A DNA stretch of 64,000 nt from contig NZ_CP119421.1 of assembly GCF_030506305.1 (NCBI RefSeq), positions 3,488,501 to 3,552,500 on the forward strand, read 5' to 3'. Every line of letters begins with the position of its first letter. Position 1 is the first letter of the stretch. Below are positions 43,344-52,187 of this stretch, in pieces. Both the position numbers and the translations under genes were made by a program. This DNA comes from Porifericola rhodea. GTDB lineage: Bacteria; Bacteroidota; Bacteroidia; Cytophagales; Cyclobacteriaceae. The notes beneath the pieces are model-generated. The model had not been told where the DNA came from, did no database searches, and saw only the letters and a program-made list of their open reading frames with translations.

Positions 43344-43656
43344 GTGGTTGTATGTTAATCTAGTACTGGTAGCTGCCAGTATCATATGTATGTTTCTGCT
43401 CTATACCTACAGGTATGCGCCAGGCATACATGTCTATCTGCTTTCCACAATATTCTGGTTGATGCTTGGTGGGCTAGGTTACTACATCTTTGTGTACAGG
43501 ATTAAGCTAAGTGAGCAAAAAGGAGAAAAAAATCATCAAAAGATAAGCCTGTCGGCCAAAAGCAGCAGACCAAATGTGCGTCCCAAAGCCGCTCTAAATA
43601 AAGAGAGACCTCAGGTAGTATTGAAAAAACAAAAAAACAACAAACATGGAAAATGA
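43336..43656 (+). CDS. small two-helix membrane protein with basic tail
   Basis: From the ATG at 43336, 106 residues: two membrane helices (about 3-22 and 30-52) followed by a strongly basic cytoplasmic-type tail (KLSEQKGEKNHQKISLSAKSSRPNV...). It overlaps the PepSY gene by 8 nt and the flavodoxin gene by 11 nt, so it is translationally coupled on both sides. A TTG at 43330 is rejected. I do not recognise the family. The position suggests a partner that docks flavodoxin to the PepSY protein; this is inference. Confidence 0.7.
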   Translation: MGKWLYVNLVLVAASIICMFLLYTYRYAPGIHVYLLSTIFWLMLGGLGYYIFVYRIKLSEQKGEKNHQKISLSAKSSRPNVRPKAALNKERPQVVLKKQKNNKHGK

Positions 43657-44185
43657 AAAAATAGGCCTTTTTTATGGCTCAGACACTGGTTATACCGAAG
43701 GTGTAGCTAATCAGATTCGCGAAATCCTGGGCGAAGATCAAATTGAAGTACATGACATCAATCGCGCAAAGTCAGGAGATTTTGCACCCTACCAACGTAT
43801 TATTATCGGCCTGTCCACCTGGCACGATGGCGAGCTACAAAGTGATTGGGATGCTTTTTACGAAGATTTTAAGACAATTGATTTTAGCGGTAAAACGGTA
43901 GCATTCTTCGGTTTGGGAGATCAGATTGGCTATGGAGAATATTTCATAGATGGAGTGGGCATACTGGGAGATGTGGTATACGAAAACGGTGGACACATTA
44001 TTGGGGTATGGCCAACGGATAACTATGACTACGAAGCTTCTAAAGCGGAATTTCAGGAAGGTTGGTTTCTTGGTTTAGCAATAGATGAAGATAATCAGTC
44101 TGAAATGACGGTAGGAAGAGTAACCGCCTGGACGCAACAACTCGTAGAGGAATTTGCAGAGGCGGTTGGTAGCGCTGAAGACTAA
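43646..44185 (+). CDS. flavodoxin (long-chain type)
   Basis: A 179-residue FMN electron carrier. The phosphate-binding loop GSDTGYTEGVANQI near residue 10-23 and the isoalloxazine-contact loops LSTWHDGELQSDWD near 55-68 and FGLGDQIGYGEYFIDG near 90-105 match flavodoxins. Length and the extra loop (AFFGLGDQIGYGEYF...) fit the long-chain class, which replaces ferredoxin under iron starvation. Location at the end of the siderophore operon agrees with an iron-starvation role, possibly feeding electrons to ferric reduction. A hairpin follows at 44225. Confidence 0.92.
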   Translation: MENEKIGLFYGSDTGYTEGVANQIREILGEDQIEVHDINRAKSGDFAPYQRIIIGLSTWHDGELQSDWDAFYEDFKTIDFSGKTVAFFGLGDQIGYGEYFIDGVGILGDVVYENGGHIIGVWPTDNYDYEASKAEFQEGWFLGLAIDEDNQSEMTVGRVTAWTQQLVEEFAEAVGSAED

Positions 44186-44224
44186 ACTTTTGTGTAATTT
44201 TAACGGTTTTGGTAAGTCTTAAAC

Positions 44225-44247
44225 CAATATCTTGCTAAGTGATATTG
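44225..44247 (+). terminator. terminator of the iron operon
   Basis: CAATATC (44225-44231) pairs perfectly with GATATTG (44241-44247), followed by TTAGTTTTATTAG, a T-rich tail; it lies 40 nt after the flavodoxin stop. Confidence 0.6.
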
Positions 44248-44416
44248 TTAGTTTTATTAGACAGAGCTAGCGGTATCACTATTTTTTAACTTAAGAGTAA
44301 ATAGAGGATTGCTCTCGTAGTGAGGAGTTATAAGTTGAACCTTTATAAGTTGCTATCCATCTCCAAATGACATCTTCTACTGGGTTCTACCCTCAATTAC
44401 TACTATATTAAAGCTT

Positions 44417-44749
44417 ATGAGTGGAGAGGAGCAAATAAACAAAAGGAATACTAATTATAAACGCTGGTCTTTTCGTTTAATGGTATATAGTGTCATTACC
44501 TATGCCAGTATACTGTACCTCTATTTTAAAAACAGTACGGGGCTGCATCATTCTGAGCTACTTTTCAATTTGCTGGCTGTCATTTTTCTGATGGCTTTGC
44601 TACTTCAGGGGCTGGGCTATGCTTTTTTTAGGTTGAGCATTAAAAATCATGAAGCGCAAGACTACCAACTGAGAGTCTTACGCTGGGGGTATCCTCTGCT
44701 TTTCGCTTTATCGCTGCTACTCTTTTATCTGGGGTTCTCTGTATTTTAG
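44417..44749 (+). CDS. three-helix membrane protein of unknown function
   Basis: A 110-residue protein with hydrophobic helices at about 21-39 (LMVYSVITYASILYLYF), 48-72 (LLFNLLAVIFLMALLLQGLGYAFF) and 88-108 (WGYPLLFALSLLLFYLGFSVF); the N-terminus is basic and polar. No motif recognised. A single gene between the iron operon and the methyltransferase; it may be co-transcribed with the latter, 67 nt downstream. Confidence 0.65.
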   Translation: MSGEEQINKRNTNYKRWSFRLMVYSVITYASILYLYFKNSTGLHHSELLFNLLAVIFLMALLLQGLGYAFFRLSIKNHEAQDYQLRVLRWGYPLLFALSLLLFYLGFSVF

Positions 44750-44816
44750 CCGTGAGCTTAAAATTTGGCCTAAGCCTGACACAAGCAGGTCCGATCCTCA
44801 TGAAACTGCTATAGCG

Positions 44817-45569
44817 ATGGATAAAGATTTTCTTCAGTCATTGGATGTGGAAGATAGAGATATCCTTCCTTTTCTGCCCTATCTGCTGCAAGACCTGTGG
44901 CTGCTGGGTAGTATGCCAGACTATATGTTGCAACTTATCCAGAAGCACAATGTAGTTAGACCTGACCATCATATTCTGGATTTAGGTTGTGGTAAAGGGG
45001 CCGTGCTAATATACTTAAGAGAGGCCTTATCTTTTCAGGGAAAGGGGATTGATCTGATACCCGAATTTATCAATGATGCCTGCCATTACGTTCAGAATCA
45101 TAAGCTTGACCAGAATTTAGCGTTTACAGTAGGTGATATTCGGCAGGAGGTCAAGACCCAAAGAGGTTATGATCTTCTTATTTATGGGCATGATGCAGAT
45201 GTGCTGGGTGATGTAGCTACCTCATTAAAATTACTCCAAAACTGCATACATGAGAGTGCTCATATTCTTCTTGAAGCTACATACCGCGAGAGGCAATCTA
45301 AGCTCAGTACATACCCCACCCAGGAAGAACTAGAAGAACAACTGAAGCAAAGCGGCCTACAGCTAATTGACCAAATTATTTGGGATAGAGATAAGCTCCA
45401 GCTCATCAATTTGAAAAACACTACCAGCATTGAAAAGCGTGTAGCCGAACTTATACCTCAGTACCCTGGTAAAGCCTCTTTATTTGATGTTTTTTTGGAG
45501 AAGCAAAAAGAAGAGTGCCAGCAGTTGGAGCAAGAGCTTTATTGCATTAGCCTCTTGCTAAAAAAGTAG
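44817..45569 (+). CDS. class I SAM-dependent methyltransferase
   Basis: A 250-residue cytoplasmic enzyme. Motif I HILDLGCGKGAVLIYL near residue 44-60 binds S-adenosylmethionine; motif II is FQGKGIDLIPEFIN near 66-80, and YDLLIYGHDADVLGD near 118-132 is the post-II acidic region. The N-terminal 40 residues (FLQSLDVEDRDILPFLPYLLQDLWLLGS) and the 60-residue helical tail with KRVAELIPQYPGKASLFDVFLEKQKEE are subgroup-specific. The substrate is unknown. Confidence 0.85.
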   Translation: MDKDFLQSLDVEDRDILPFLPYLLQDLWLLGSMPDYMLQLIQKHNVVRPDHHILDLGCGKGAVLIYLREALSFQGKGIDLIPEFINDACHYVQNHKLDQNLAFTVGDIRQEVKTQRGYDLLIYGHDADVLGDVATSLKLLQNCIHESAHILLEATYRERQSKLSTYPTQEELEEQLKQSGLQLIDQIIWDRDKLQLINLKNTTSIEKRVAELIPQYPGKASLFDVFLEKQKEECQQLEQELYCISLLLKK

Positions 45570-45625
45570 AAGTTTATACAAATTAAGCTGAGGGATTCTT
45601 TAATTTCCATAAATAAAACGGACAA

Positions 45626-46195
45626 ATGACGAGACCAGAAAAACCTGCTCTAATCCTAATAGATATTCAAAAAGGAATGGATGACCTGGACTATTGGGGA
45701 GGCCGTAGAAATAATCCTGAAGCCGAAGAAAACGCTAGGCAACTGCTAGACTACTGGAGGGCAGAGCAGTTGCCCGTTTATCATGTTAAGCATAATTCCA
45801 CCAATCCTCAATCCAGGCTTAGACCCGGACAGCCCGGTAATGAAATCAAAGATATTGTAAAACCCCAGAGAGAAGAACCGCTATTGCAAAAGCATGTGAA
45901 TAGTGCATTTATCGGTACAGATCTGCAACAAAGATTAGAGGCCGCCTGCATCAAAACTTTAGTAATAGTCGGGCTTACTACAGAACACTGCGTGTCTACC
46001 AGTGTACGTATGGCCGCCAACCTGGGCTTTACCGTATACTTACCTTCAGACGCTACTGCTACCTTTGATAAGGTAGGTCCTCAGGGTAAAAAGTTTAGTG
46101 CAGAAACTGTGCACGAAGTAGAGTTGGCGTCTCTTCATCAGGAGTTTGCTACAGTACTTACCACCAGAGAAGTCCTTAAGCTTGTGGCGCATTAG
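45626..46195 (+). CDS. isochorismatase-like cysteine hydrolase
   Basis: A 189-residue enzyme of the isochorismatase/nicotinamidase fold. Catalytic residues: Asp in LILIDIQKGMDD near residue 13, Lys in LLQKHVNSAFIGTDL near 89, Cys in VGLTTEHCVSTSVRMAANLGF near 121. The last motif, with a cis-peptide-type VGLTTEHCV, is diagnostic. The substrate could be an amide such as nicotinamide or pyrazinamide, or another small molecule; not decided by sequence. Confidence 0.88.
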   Translation: MTRPEKPALILIDIQKGMDDLDYWGGRRNNPEAEENARQLLDYWRAEQLPVYHVKHNSTNPQSRLRPGQPGNEIKDIVKPQREEPLLQKHVNSAFIGTDLQQRLEAACIKTLVIVGLTTEHCVSTSVRMAANLGFTVYLPSDATATFDKVGPQGKKFSAETVHEVELASLHQEFATVLTTREVLKLVAH

Positions 46196-46408
46196 TCAGT
46201 TTGTAAACGTAAAAACATTTTTACTCTCAATCAGCTTTATTAGTGATACTATTTTTAGCAGGTTATTTAGTTGTTTGTTACTAAGTGTTTTAATTTTAGA
46301 TGTGTAATAACCTGTATTTTTTATATGCACTTTACACATACATTCGTTATCTTATATGTAAGATTTGTGTATTTTTTTGAGATTCTACTACTTTTAAACT
46401 TTTTCACT

Positions 46409-46789
46409 ATGAGTAAATTTATCATCCCTCTAGGTCTATTTTTAATGTTAGGCTGTTTAAGTTGCACAGATGGGAGTCAGGAGATACAGGAAAAAGCAGA
46501 AATATGGCAGTGGAGCGACAACAAACTTAAAGAGCAGGAAGCTATAGTGCTGATGCAGGATCTGGCACGTGCGCAGCAATACGAAGCCGCACTAGAGCAA
46601 TTTGAATGGCTCACTACCTATAATCCGGGTTTGCACCATAGTATTTACCTTGATGGGCTCGGTATTTATGAGCAGATGATTAATAATTGTGATGACACTG
46701 AAGACATGCTTAAGCTGAGTGTGCAACAGGAAAAGGTGAAGCAATTAATGAAAACCTATTTTCCTGAACATGCTATACAAAAGTTGTAA
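46409..46789 (+). CDS. small lipoprotein, function unknown
   Basis: The ATG at 46409 gives a 126-residue exported protein with signal MSKFIIPLGLFLMLGCLSC ending in a lipobox Cys; the frame runs further upstream to 46271, but that part is AT-rich non-coding leader. The mature protein is helical with a TPR-like look (EQEAIVLMQDLARAQQYEAALEQFEWLTTYNPGLHHSIYLDGLGIYEQMINN). The pattern of ARAQQYEAALEQFEWLTTYNP suggests one tetratricopeptide-like repeat. Probably co-transcribed with the amidohydrolase 35 nt downstream. Confidence 0.65.
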   Translation: MSKFIIPLGLFLMLGCLSCTDGSQEIQEKAEIWQWSDNKLKEQEAIVLMQDLARAQQYEAALEQFEWLTTYNPGLHHSIYLDGLGIYEQMINNCDDTEDMLKLSVQQEKVKQLMKTYFPEHAIQKL

Positions 46790-46824
46790 AGTTTTATTTT
46801 AGGGGTAAACAAATTAATCATCAT

Positions 46825-48267
46825 TTGAGTACCCCTTATTTTTATTCCTATCTCTGTGCTTTTTGCTATCTACTCTTTAGCTGTGGCCAGGGAGATAAGC
46901 TACCCTCTTCTAGTCCGGCAGGTTTTTCTTCTCGCGACTCTCTTTCTAAAAATGTACGCCCTTATCTTAGCTATGATGAGGACCTGATTGCACTCACCCA
47001 TGCAATTCTTGTTGATGGTTCAGGACGTACAGCTCAGGAAGAGCAGACCATTATTATAGACAAAGGTTATTTTAAGGAAGTAGGTCCAACCGCCACGGTA
47101 AAAATTCCCTCCCAGGCTAAGGTGATAAACTTAGCAGGAAAAACTGTGGTGCCCGGTATTGTAGGAGTGCATAACCATTTGCATATGCCTGGCATTAGCT
47201 TTCTGGGAGAAGCGGCTGCCTACCTTTATTTAGCATCGGGCGTAACTACCATACAGACTTGTGGAGCCGCTTCGCCATATCAGGAGCTGGAATTAGCAGC
47301 GCAGATAAAAAAAGGGCAGATAGCCGGACCAGAAATTATCAATAGTGCGCCATACATTAGTGGGGAGGGTGGCAATCCTAACATGATTATTCCCCGAAAC
47401 GAGACCCACCTTAGAGATACCATGCAATTTTGGATAGATCAGGGAGTCCGTTGGTTTAAAGTTTATCGGCATACCAAAGCAGAAGACCTCAAAGTAGTTA
47501 TAGATGTGGCTCACAGACATCAGGCAAAAGTTACTGGGCATCTATGCTCCATCACCTTTGCGGAAGCCAGCAGACTGGGAATTGACGGTATTGAGCATGG
47601 CTTAAATAGTACCAGCGACTTCCGCCAGGGTAAGACTTATAATATGTGCAATGGCTCTCATGCCTATATGGATAGCCTGGAAGTGGATAGTGAAGCCGTA
47701 AAAGAGCTTCAGCAATTAATGATTGATAGCGGTGTTTTTATAACCTCTACTTTGTCTATTTACGAAGCTAGCATACCTGAAAGAGCTTTTGCGGACGAGC
47801 GTAGCCTGATAGCCATGACACCCACTCTTAGAGCAAGCTATAGGGAGCGAAGAGCGCGCCTGGATCAGGATGAAGCAAAAGGACAGCGTTTGAAGCGACT
47901 TCACAGGATAATGGCTTTTGAAAGGCAGTTTGTACAGATGGGAGGTTTGCTTAGTGCTGGTGCTGACGCGGGGCGGCACATTTTGCCAGGCTTTGGTGAT
48001 CAACGTAATTTTGAGCTGCTTGTAGAAGCGGGGTTTAGCACCGAAGAAGCTATTCAAATTATGACCTCCAATGGAGCCAAAGTGCTGGAACGCACAGACA
48101 TTGGAAGTGTAGCTCCTGGTAAAAAAGCAGATCTACTAATATTGGATGGTGATTTAAGAACAGAGCCTTCAGTAATCAGGTATGTAGAGCATGTATTTAA
48201 GGCGGGCTATGCATACAGCCCTAAGCTCTTGTTGAAAGAGGTAGAGGGCAAAATAGGACCACAATAG
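46825..48267 (+). CDS. amidohydrolase family lipoprotein, second copy
   Basis: A 480-residue metal-dependent hydrolase. Translation almost certainly starts with TTG at 46825, because no ATG or GTG precedes the signal STPYFYSYLCAFCYLLFSC (lipobox Cys near residue 20). Metal motifs: H-x-H in VVPGIVGVHNHLHMPG near 117, KVTGHLCSI near 238, GIDGIEHGLNS near 252, and the late Asp in LSAGADAGRHILPGFGD near 381. It belongs to the same superfamily as the gene at 14399 but differs in its spacing and HNHLH motif, so the two are not recent duplicates. The substrate is unknown. Confidence 0.86.
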   Translation: MSTPYFYSYLCAFCYLLFSCGQGDKLPSSSPAGFSSRDSLSKNVRPYLSYDEDLIALTHAILVDGSGRTAQEEQTIIIDKGYFKEVGPTATVKIPSQAKVINLAGKTVVPGIVGVHNHLHMPGISFLGEAAAYLYLASGVTTIQTCGAASPYQELELAAQIKKGQIAGPEIINSAPYISGEGGNPNMIIPRNETHLRDTMQFWIDQGVRWFKVYRHTKAEDLKVVIDVAHRHQAKVTGHLCSITFAEASRLGIDGIEHGLNSTSDFRQGKTYNMCNGSHAYMDSLEVDSEAVKELQQLMIDSGVFITSTLSIYEASIPERAFADERSLIAMTPTLRASYRERRARLDQDEAKGQRLKRLHRIMAFERQFVQMGGLLSAGADAGRHILPGFGDQRNFELLVEAGFSTEEAIQIMTSNGAKVLERTDIGSVAPGKKADLLILDGDLRTEPSVIRYVEHVFKAGYAYSPKLLLKEVEGKIGPQ

Positions 48268-48313
48268 CTGATACTAAGAATTATAAGCTAAAGTTAAATA
48301 TCCTACTAAACTA

Positions 48314-48730
48314 ATGGAAGTACTCACTCAAGATGACGTCAAAGAAGTGCTGGAGGCATATCCTTCTCCTTTTGATCAAAAAATTAAGAATCTTCGTCAA
48401 CTTATTCTGGATACCGCTGAAGCCGAGGGAGTCAGCCGTGTTGTAGAAAGCCTCAAATGGGGAGAGCCTGCTTATCTGGTCAAAGGTGGTAGTACCATAC
48501 GTATCAATACGATAAAAAACAGGCCTGAGCATTATGCTATGTATTTCATTTGTAGTACCGGCCTGGTCAAGACATTTAGAATTTTGTATGATGATTTACT
48601 TCAGTTTGAGGGTAAGCGAGCAATTGTATTTCATAAAAACGAAGGGCTGCCCATTACTCAGCTTAGGCATTGTATTAGTTTAGCACTCAACTATCACCGT
48701 ATCAAACATTTGCCTATGTTGGGAGCCTGA
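48314..48730 (+). CDS. DUF1801 protein
   Basis: A 138-residue cytoplasmic protein: VLEAYPSPFDQKIKNLRQLILDTAEAEGVSRVVESLKWGEPAYLVKGGSTIRI and YAMYFICSTGLVKTFRILYDDLLQFEGKRAIVFHK match the DUF1801 (YdhG-like) fold. The function of the family is unknown. It begins 46 nt after the amidohydrolase stop and may share its transcript. Confidence 0.83.
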   Translation: MEVLTQDDVKEVLEAYPSPFDQKIKNLRQLILDTAEAEGVSRVVESLKWGEPAYLVKGGSTIRINTIKNRPEHYAMYFICSTGLVKTFRILYDDLLQFEGKRAIVFHKNEGLPITQLRHCISLALNYHRIKHLPMLGA

Positions 48731-48891
48731 CATTTATAGGGGGTTACCTGTCATAAGAACAAATAGACTGTCTGCTAAATAGTAGTGCTAAAAGAGTAAA
48801 ACGTAATACAAAATTCTTACGGCATTACGACTAACCCGGAGCATAAGTGAGCGTACTAACTTATTTATGATAATTTGTTGAGAGTACGCAC

Positions 48892-49224
48892 ATGAAAAGT
48901 TATTGGATCTTACTTATTGCCATTGTTTGCGAAACAATTGCTACTAGCGCTCTTAAAGCCTCAGATCAGTTTAGCAAACTGCTGCCTAGTATTATTACTG
49001 TAGTGGGCTATGGTGCCGCATTCTATTTTTTAAGTCTTACCCTAAAACATATTCCTGTCGGTATTGCGTATGCTATCTGGTCTGGGGTAGGCATACTTCT
49101 TATTACATTGGTAGGGGTTGTATGGTTTAAACAGACACCTGACTTAGCTGCTATTTTGGGTTTGTCTTTAATTATTATTGGTATTATAGTCATCAATGTT
49201 TTTTCCAATACTTCCGCACATTAG
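48892..49224 (+). CDS. small multidrug resistance (SMR) family transporter
   Basis: A 110-residue inner-membrane protein with four helices at about 2-19, 30-50, 57-77 and 85-105. The essential membrane Glu is in IAIVCETIATSALKASDQF near residue 14; other SMR marks are PSIITVVGYGAAFYFLSLTLKHIPVGIAYAIWSGVGILLITLVG. It acts as a dimer exchanging protons for cationic drugs or guanidinium-type compounds. Single gene; 48731-48891 upstream contains only presumed promoter. Confidence 0.93.
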   Translation: MKSYWILLIAIVCETIATSALKASDQFSKLLPSIITVVGYGAAFYFLSLTLKHIPVGIAYAIWSGVGILLITLVGVVWFKQTPDLAAILGLSLIIIGIIVINVFSNTSAH

Positions 49225-49334
49225 TCGGGTAAAAAAATAAAACTCCCTTACCAGTTTAGAAGAAGCTTAGCTGGTGGCAGACCTATATTTTATTAATTTG
49301 CTTTCTTTTACTTTTAAGCAAGTGTAGACTTATT

Positions 49335-49721
49335 ATGCAGACTTTTGTTCACTATTTTTTACATCTGGTATTCCCTGCTTTTCTTGCCTGTATGCTTTTT
49401 AAAAAACAATGGAAAAAAGCCTATCTAATACTTCTGGCCACTATGTTGGTTGATCTGGATCATCTTTTAGCTAACCCTGTTTTTCAGGATAACAGGTGCA
49501 GTATTGGTTTCCATTATCTGCATACGGTCTATGCTATGGTGGTATATGTGGTGCTGCTCTTTTTAAGGCGGCCTTTCAATATTATTGGTTTAGGCTTGCT
49601 CTTTCATATGTTTACCGATCTTATAGACTGCTTGTTCATGTTTTCAGAGTGTAAGGATTGCTATAGAGATGCTCCAGCTTATGAGGTATTAAAAGTAATC
49701 GCTGATACCATTGGCATATAA
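49335..49721 (+). CDS. DUF6122 membrane protein
   Basis: A 128-residue protein with hydrophobic segments (YFLHLVFPAFLACMLF, KKAYLILLATMLVDLDHLLA, FHYLHTVYAMVVYVVLLFL, FNIIGLGLLFHMFTDLIDCLFM). Conserved-looking His/Asp pairs (HYFLHLV, DLDHL, FHYLHT, FHMFTDLID) resemble membrane-embedded metal-dependent hydrolases of the YdjM/LexA-regulated type; Bacteroidota proteins of this shape are listed as DUF6122. Activity unproven. Confidence 0.8.
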   Translation: MQTFVHYFLHLVFPAFLACMLFKKQWKKAYLILLATMLVDLDHLLANPVFQDNRCSIGFHYLHTVYAMVVYVVLLFLRRPFNIIGLGLLFHMFTDLIDCLFMFSECKDCYRDAPAYEVLKVIADTIGI

Positions 49722-49831
49722 TCTATTTGCTTATGTTTAGCCCCCTATTAGGTGGTATATCATTGCTGGCTAGTGCCAGAGTGCTTAAAAAGTAATGCGT
49801 AATGACAATTTCTTAAGCCAGTGTTAAGCAG

Positions 49832-51106
49832 CTAAGCCTTTACTACTTTATGCTGAGCTATAAAGTCAGGATCAATCTGTACGCCTGTACCCGGACCGCT
49901 GGGAACCTGTATTTTACCGCCCAAACTTTGCAGGCTGGAAGTAGAACATTCCAGAGGCAAATCTTTATTAAAGCCTTTAAATTCATGATAAGGCCCTGCG
50001 TTTGCTACTGCCGAAACAAAATGCATCATATACAAATAGCCCAGCCCTGAACCAGAAATATGGGGTATACAGCTTTTGCCCTTAGCGGCTGCCATACGAG
50101 CTACTTTCATTGAGCGTATCATACCTCCAAAGTAGAAAATATCGGGCTGTACAACCTGCAAAGCATCATGCTGTATCATCCAGCGAAAATTATGCATACT
50201 GGCTTCCTGTTCTCCTCCTGCTATAGGAATCTGCAGGGCATCTGCTACTTGTTTTGTCTCTTCGTACCAGTCAAATGGCACCGGCTCTTCGTAGAAATTA
50301 TAAGCATACTCTTGCATCAGCTTACCCATCCGAACGGCCTCATCTGCGGTATAGGAGCCATTAGAATCTGCATAGATAGTCATCTCATCTCCAAAGGTTT
50401 TGCGTACCAGTGGAATCAGCTTTTCCGATCGCTTAGGAGGGTAATCCGCATTATTGCTCATGCGCCCGCCTACTTTAAATTTTAGTGCTTTAGCCTGGCT
50501 TTCTTCTAGCTCTTGTTTAATAAGTTCAATAGACTCTTCTGCAGACTTACCTCTGAAGTTATTCGCCTGATAGACCGCAATTTCAGGATGTTGTACTTCT
50601 CCGATTAATGCTCCTAAGGGCTTTTGAGCAATTTTGCCCAGCATGTCTAGTACTGCAAACTCAATAGTTGCCAGCGGCACCCAAAGCGCCAGATTCTGAA
50701 GTTTGTAATTACTTTTGTGTACATATACCTCCTCCAGCAATGCCTCCCAGTTGCGCGCATCTTTACCAATAAAAAAGGCTTGCAGTCTGAGCGTAAAGAT
50801 GGGATAGAGGTACTGCATCTGCATATTATTGCTGACGGCAATGCCTTCAGCACCATCAGCAGAGCTTACTCTACAGATGAAATTATCTTCTCTTCTTAAA
50901 AGCTCCAGGCGGTCTATAAGTACTGCTTCAGTAAATAATTCCTTTTTTAGCACGGGTTTAGCCAGTACTTGGTCTAGTTGGCTATAGTCATGTGGCTGTG
51001 TTTGTGCAAAAGGCTGACTTTGTGAGGTACAGGCAGTGCTAAGCAGACTGCCACCCACAGTAGCGCTGGAAGCAGCTTTGATGAAATGTCTCCGGGAGGT
51101 ATTCAT
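49832..51106 (-). CDS. enolase-superfamily (mandelate racemase type) exported enzyme
   Basis: From the ATG at 51106, 424 residues. The N-terminus NTSRRHFIKAASSATVGGSLLSTAC is a twin-arginine signal (S-R-R-H-F-I-K) with a lipobox Cys, so it is an exported lipoprotein. Catalytic residues of the MR/muconate subgroup: K-x-K in ALKFKVGGR near 215, metal Asp in IYADSNGSYTADEAVRMG near 245, Glu in FYEEPVPFDWYEET near 270, Glu in IAGGEQEAS near 298, His in CIPHISGSGLGY near 348. Expected to abstract a proton from a carboxylate substrate (racemase, dehydratase or epimerase); export suggests sugar-acid degradation outside the inner membrane. A start at 51268 would overlap the menB region and is rejected. 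Confidence 0.86.
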   Translation of the reverse strand: MNTSRRHFIKAASSATVGGSLLSTACTSQSQPFAQTQPHDYSQLDQVLAKPVLKKELFTEAVLIDRLELLRREDNFICRVSSADGAEGIAVSNNMQMQYLYPIFTLRLQAFFIGKDARNWEALLEEVYVHKSNYKLQNLALWVPLATIEFAVLDMLGKIAQKPLGALIGEVQHPEIAVYQANNFRGKSAEESIELIKQELEESQAKALKFKVGGRMSNNADYPPKRSEKLIPLVRKTFGDEMTIYADSNGSYTADEAVRMGKLMQEYAYNFYEEPVPFDWYEETKQVADALQIPIAGGEQEASMHNFRWMIQHDALQVVQPDIFYFGGMIRSMKVARMAAAKGKSCIPHISGSGLGYLYMMHFVSAVANAGPYHEFKGFNKDLPLECSTSSLQSLGGKIQVPSGPGTGVQIDPDFIAQHKVVKA

Positions 51107-51278
51107 AGTAGTTGAGCTTAGGTGTTGTGCTCTTAAGATACTACAGAGAAGGCAGATAAGCACTCTAAGACAGCTATTTAGCAGACACTCGCTGAGGAAT
51201 AGAGAGGGAGTATCAAAAATCGCAGGCATCTTTTTGAAGAGAAATTTTAAAAGCTCTATTTTGACCACAAAAAAAGAT

Positions 51279-52121
51279 ATGAGCCAAGCAAACTGGAAAA
51301 CCGTTAAGGAATACGAAGATATTACCTACCAAAAAGCTGATGGGGTTGCCCGTATCGCTTTTAATCGTCCGAATGTACGTAATGCCTTTCGCCCTAAAAC
51401 CGTAGGTGAGCTGTACGAAGCATTTCTGGATGCCCGCGAAGATACTTCTATAGGTGTTGTTCTACTGTCGGCAGAAGGACCTTCTACTAAAGATGGGGTA
51501 TACTCATTCTGTAGTGGTGGTGACCAAAATGCCCGTGGCCATCAGGGCTACGTAGATGAAGCCGGTATGCCTCGCCTAAACATCTTAGAGGTACAGCGAC
51601 TTATCCGCTTTATGCCTAAAGTAGTTATTGCGGTAGTGCCTGGTTGGGCTGTTGGAGGAGGGCATAGCCTGCATGTGGTTTGTGATCTCACACTGGCCAG
51701 TAAAGAGCACGCCATATTTAAACAGACCGATGCTGACGTAACCAGCTTTGATGGGGGGTATGGTTCTGCTTATCTGGCTAAGATGGTAGGGCAGAAGCGT
51801 GCCCGTGAAATTTTCTTTCTGGGCAGAAATTATTCAGCACAGGAAGCCTATGATATGGGGATGGTGAATGCTGTTATCCCTCATGAGGAACTGGAAGATA
51901 CGGCTTATGAGTGGGCGCAGGAGATACTTGAAAAATCACCTACCTCTATAAAAATGCTAAAATTTGCTTTTAACCTGACAGATGATGGCATGGTAGGGCA
52001 GCAGGTATTTGCCGGAGAGGCTACCAGACTGGCATACATGACCGAAGAAGCTAAAGAAGGGCGCAATGCTTTTCTGGAAAAGCGTAAGCCTAATTTTAAA
52101 GATATCAAGTGGATACCATAA
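51279..52121 (+). CDS. menB: 1,4-dihydroxy-2-naphthoyl-CoA synthase
   Basis: MenB closes the naphthoquinone ring in menaquinone synthesis; cytoplasmic crotonase-fold hexamer. From the ATG at 51279 (MSQANWKTVKEYEDITYQ) the product has 280 residues. Motifs: IAFNRPNVRNAFRPKTVGEL near 30, FCSGGDQNARGHQGY near 87 (oxyanion hole), VVPGWAVGGGHSLHVVCDLTLAS near 130, and QTDADVTSFDGGYGSAYLAKMVGQKRAREIFFLGRNYSAQEA near 155-197, which is specific for MenB. The frame continues upstream to 51036, but that overlaps the signal region of the divergent enolase gene. No other men gene is in the window. Confidence 0.95.
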   Translation: MSQANWKTVKEYEDITYQKADGVARIAFNRPNVRNAFRPKTVGELYEAFLDAREDTSIGVVLLSAEGPSTKDGVYSFCSGGDQNARGHQGYVDEAGMPRLNILEVQRLIRFMPKVVIAVVPGWAVGGGHSLHVVCDLTLASKEHAIFKQTDADVTSFDGGYGSAYLAKMVGQKRAREIFFLGRNYSAQEAYDMGMVNAVIPHEELEDTAYEWAQEILEKSPTSIKMLKFAFNLTDDGMVGQQVFAGEATRLAYMTEEAKEGRNAFLEKRKPNFKDIKWIP

Positions 52122-52131
52122 AGGTTTCATA

Positions 52132-52165
52132 ACAAATGCCCGTGTAGCGCTACACGGGCATTTGT
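52132..52165. terminator. perfect palindromic bidirectional terminator
   Basis: ACAAATGCCCGTGTAGC and its exact reverse complement GCTACACGGGCATTTGT form a 34-bp perfect palindrome with no spacer, between the menB stop (52121) and the end of the aldo/keto reductase gene (52188). As RNA it would form the same hairpin in both directions, so it most likely ends both convergent transcripts. Confidence 0.85.
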
Positions 52166-52187
52166 ACAAAAGTCTGCTTAATCAAAA

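Noticed and set aside
51036-51278. 81-residue N-terminal extension of menB
   Set aside because: It overlaps the twin-arginine signal region of the divergent enolase-type gene and the MenB fold begins at the ATG at 51279.
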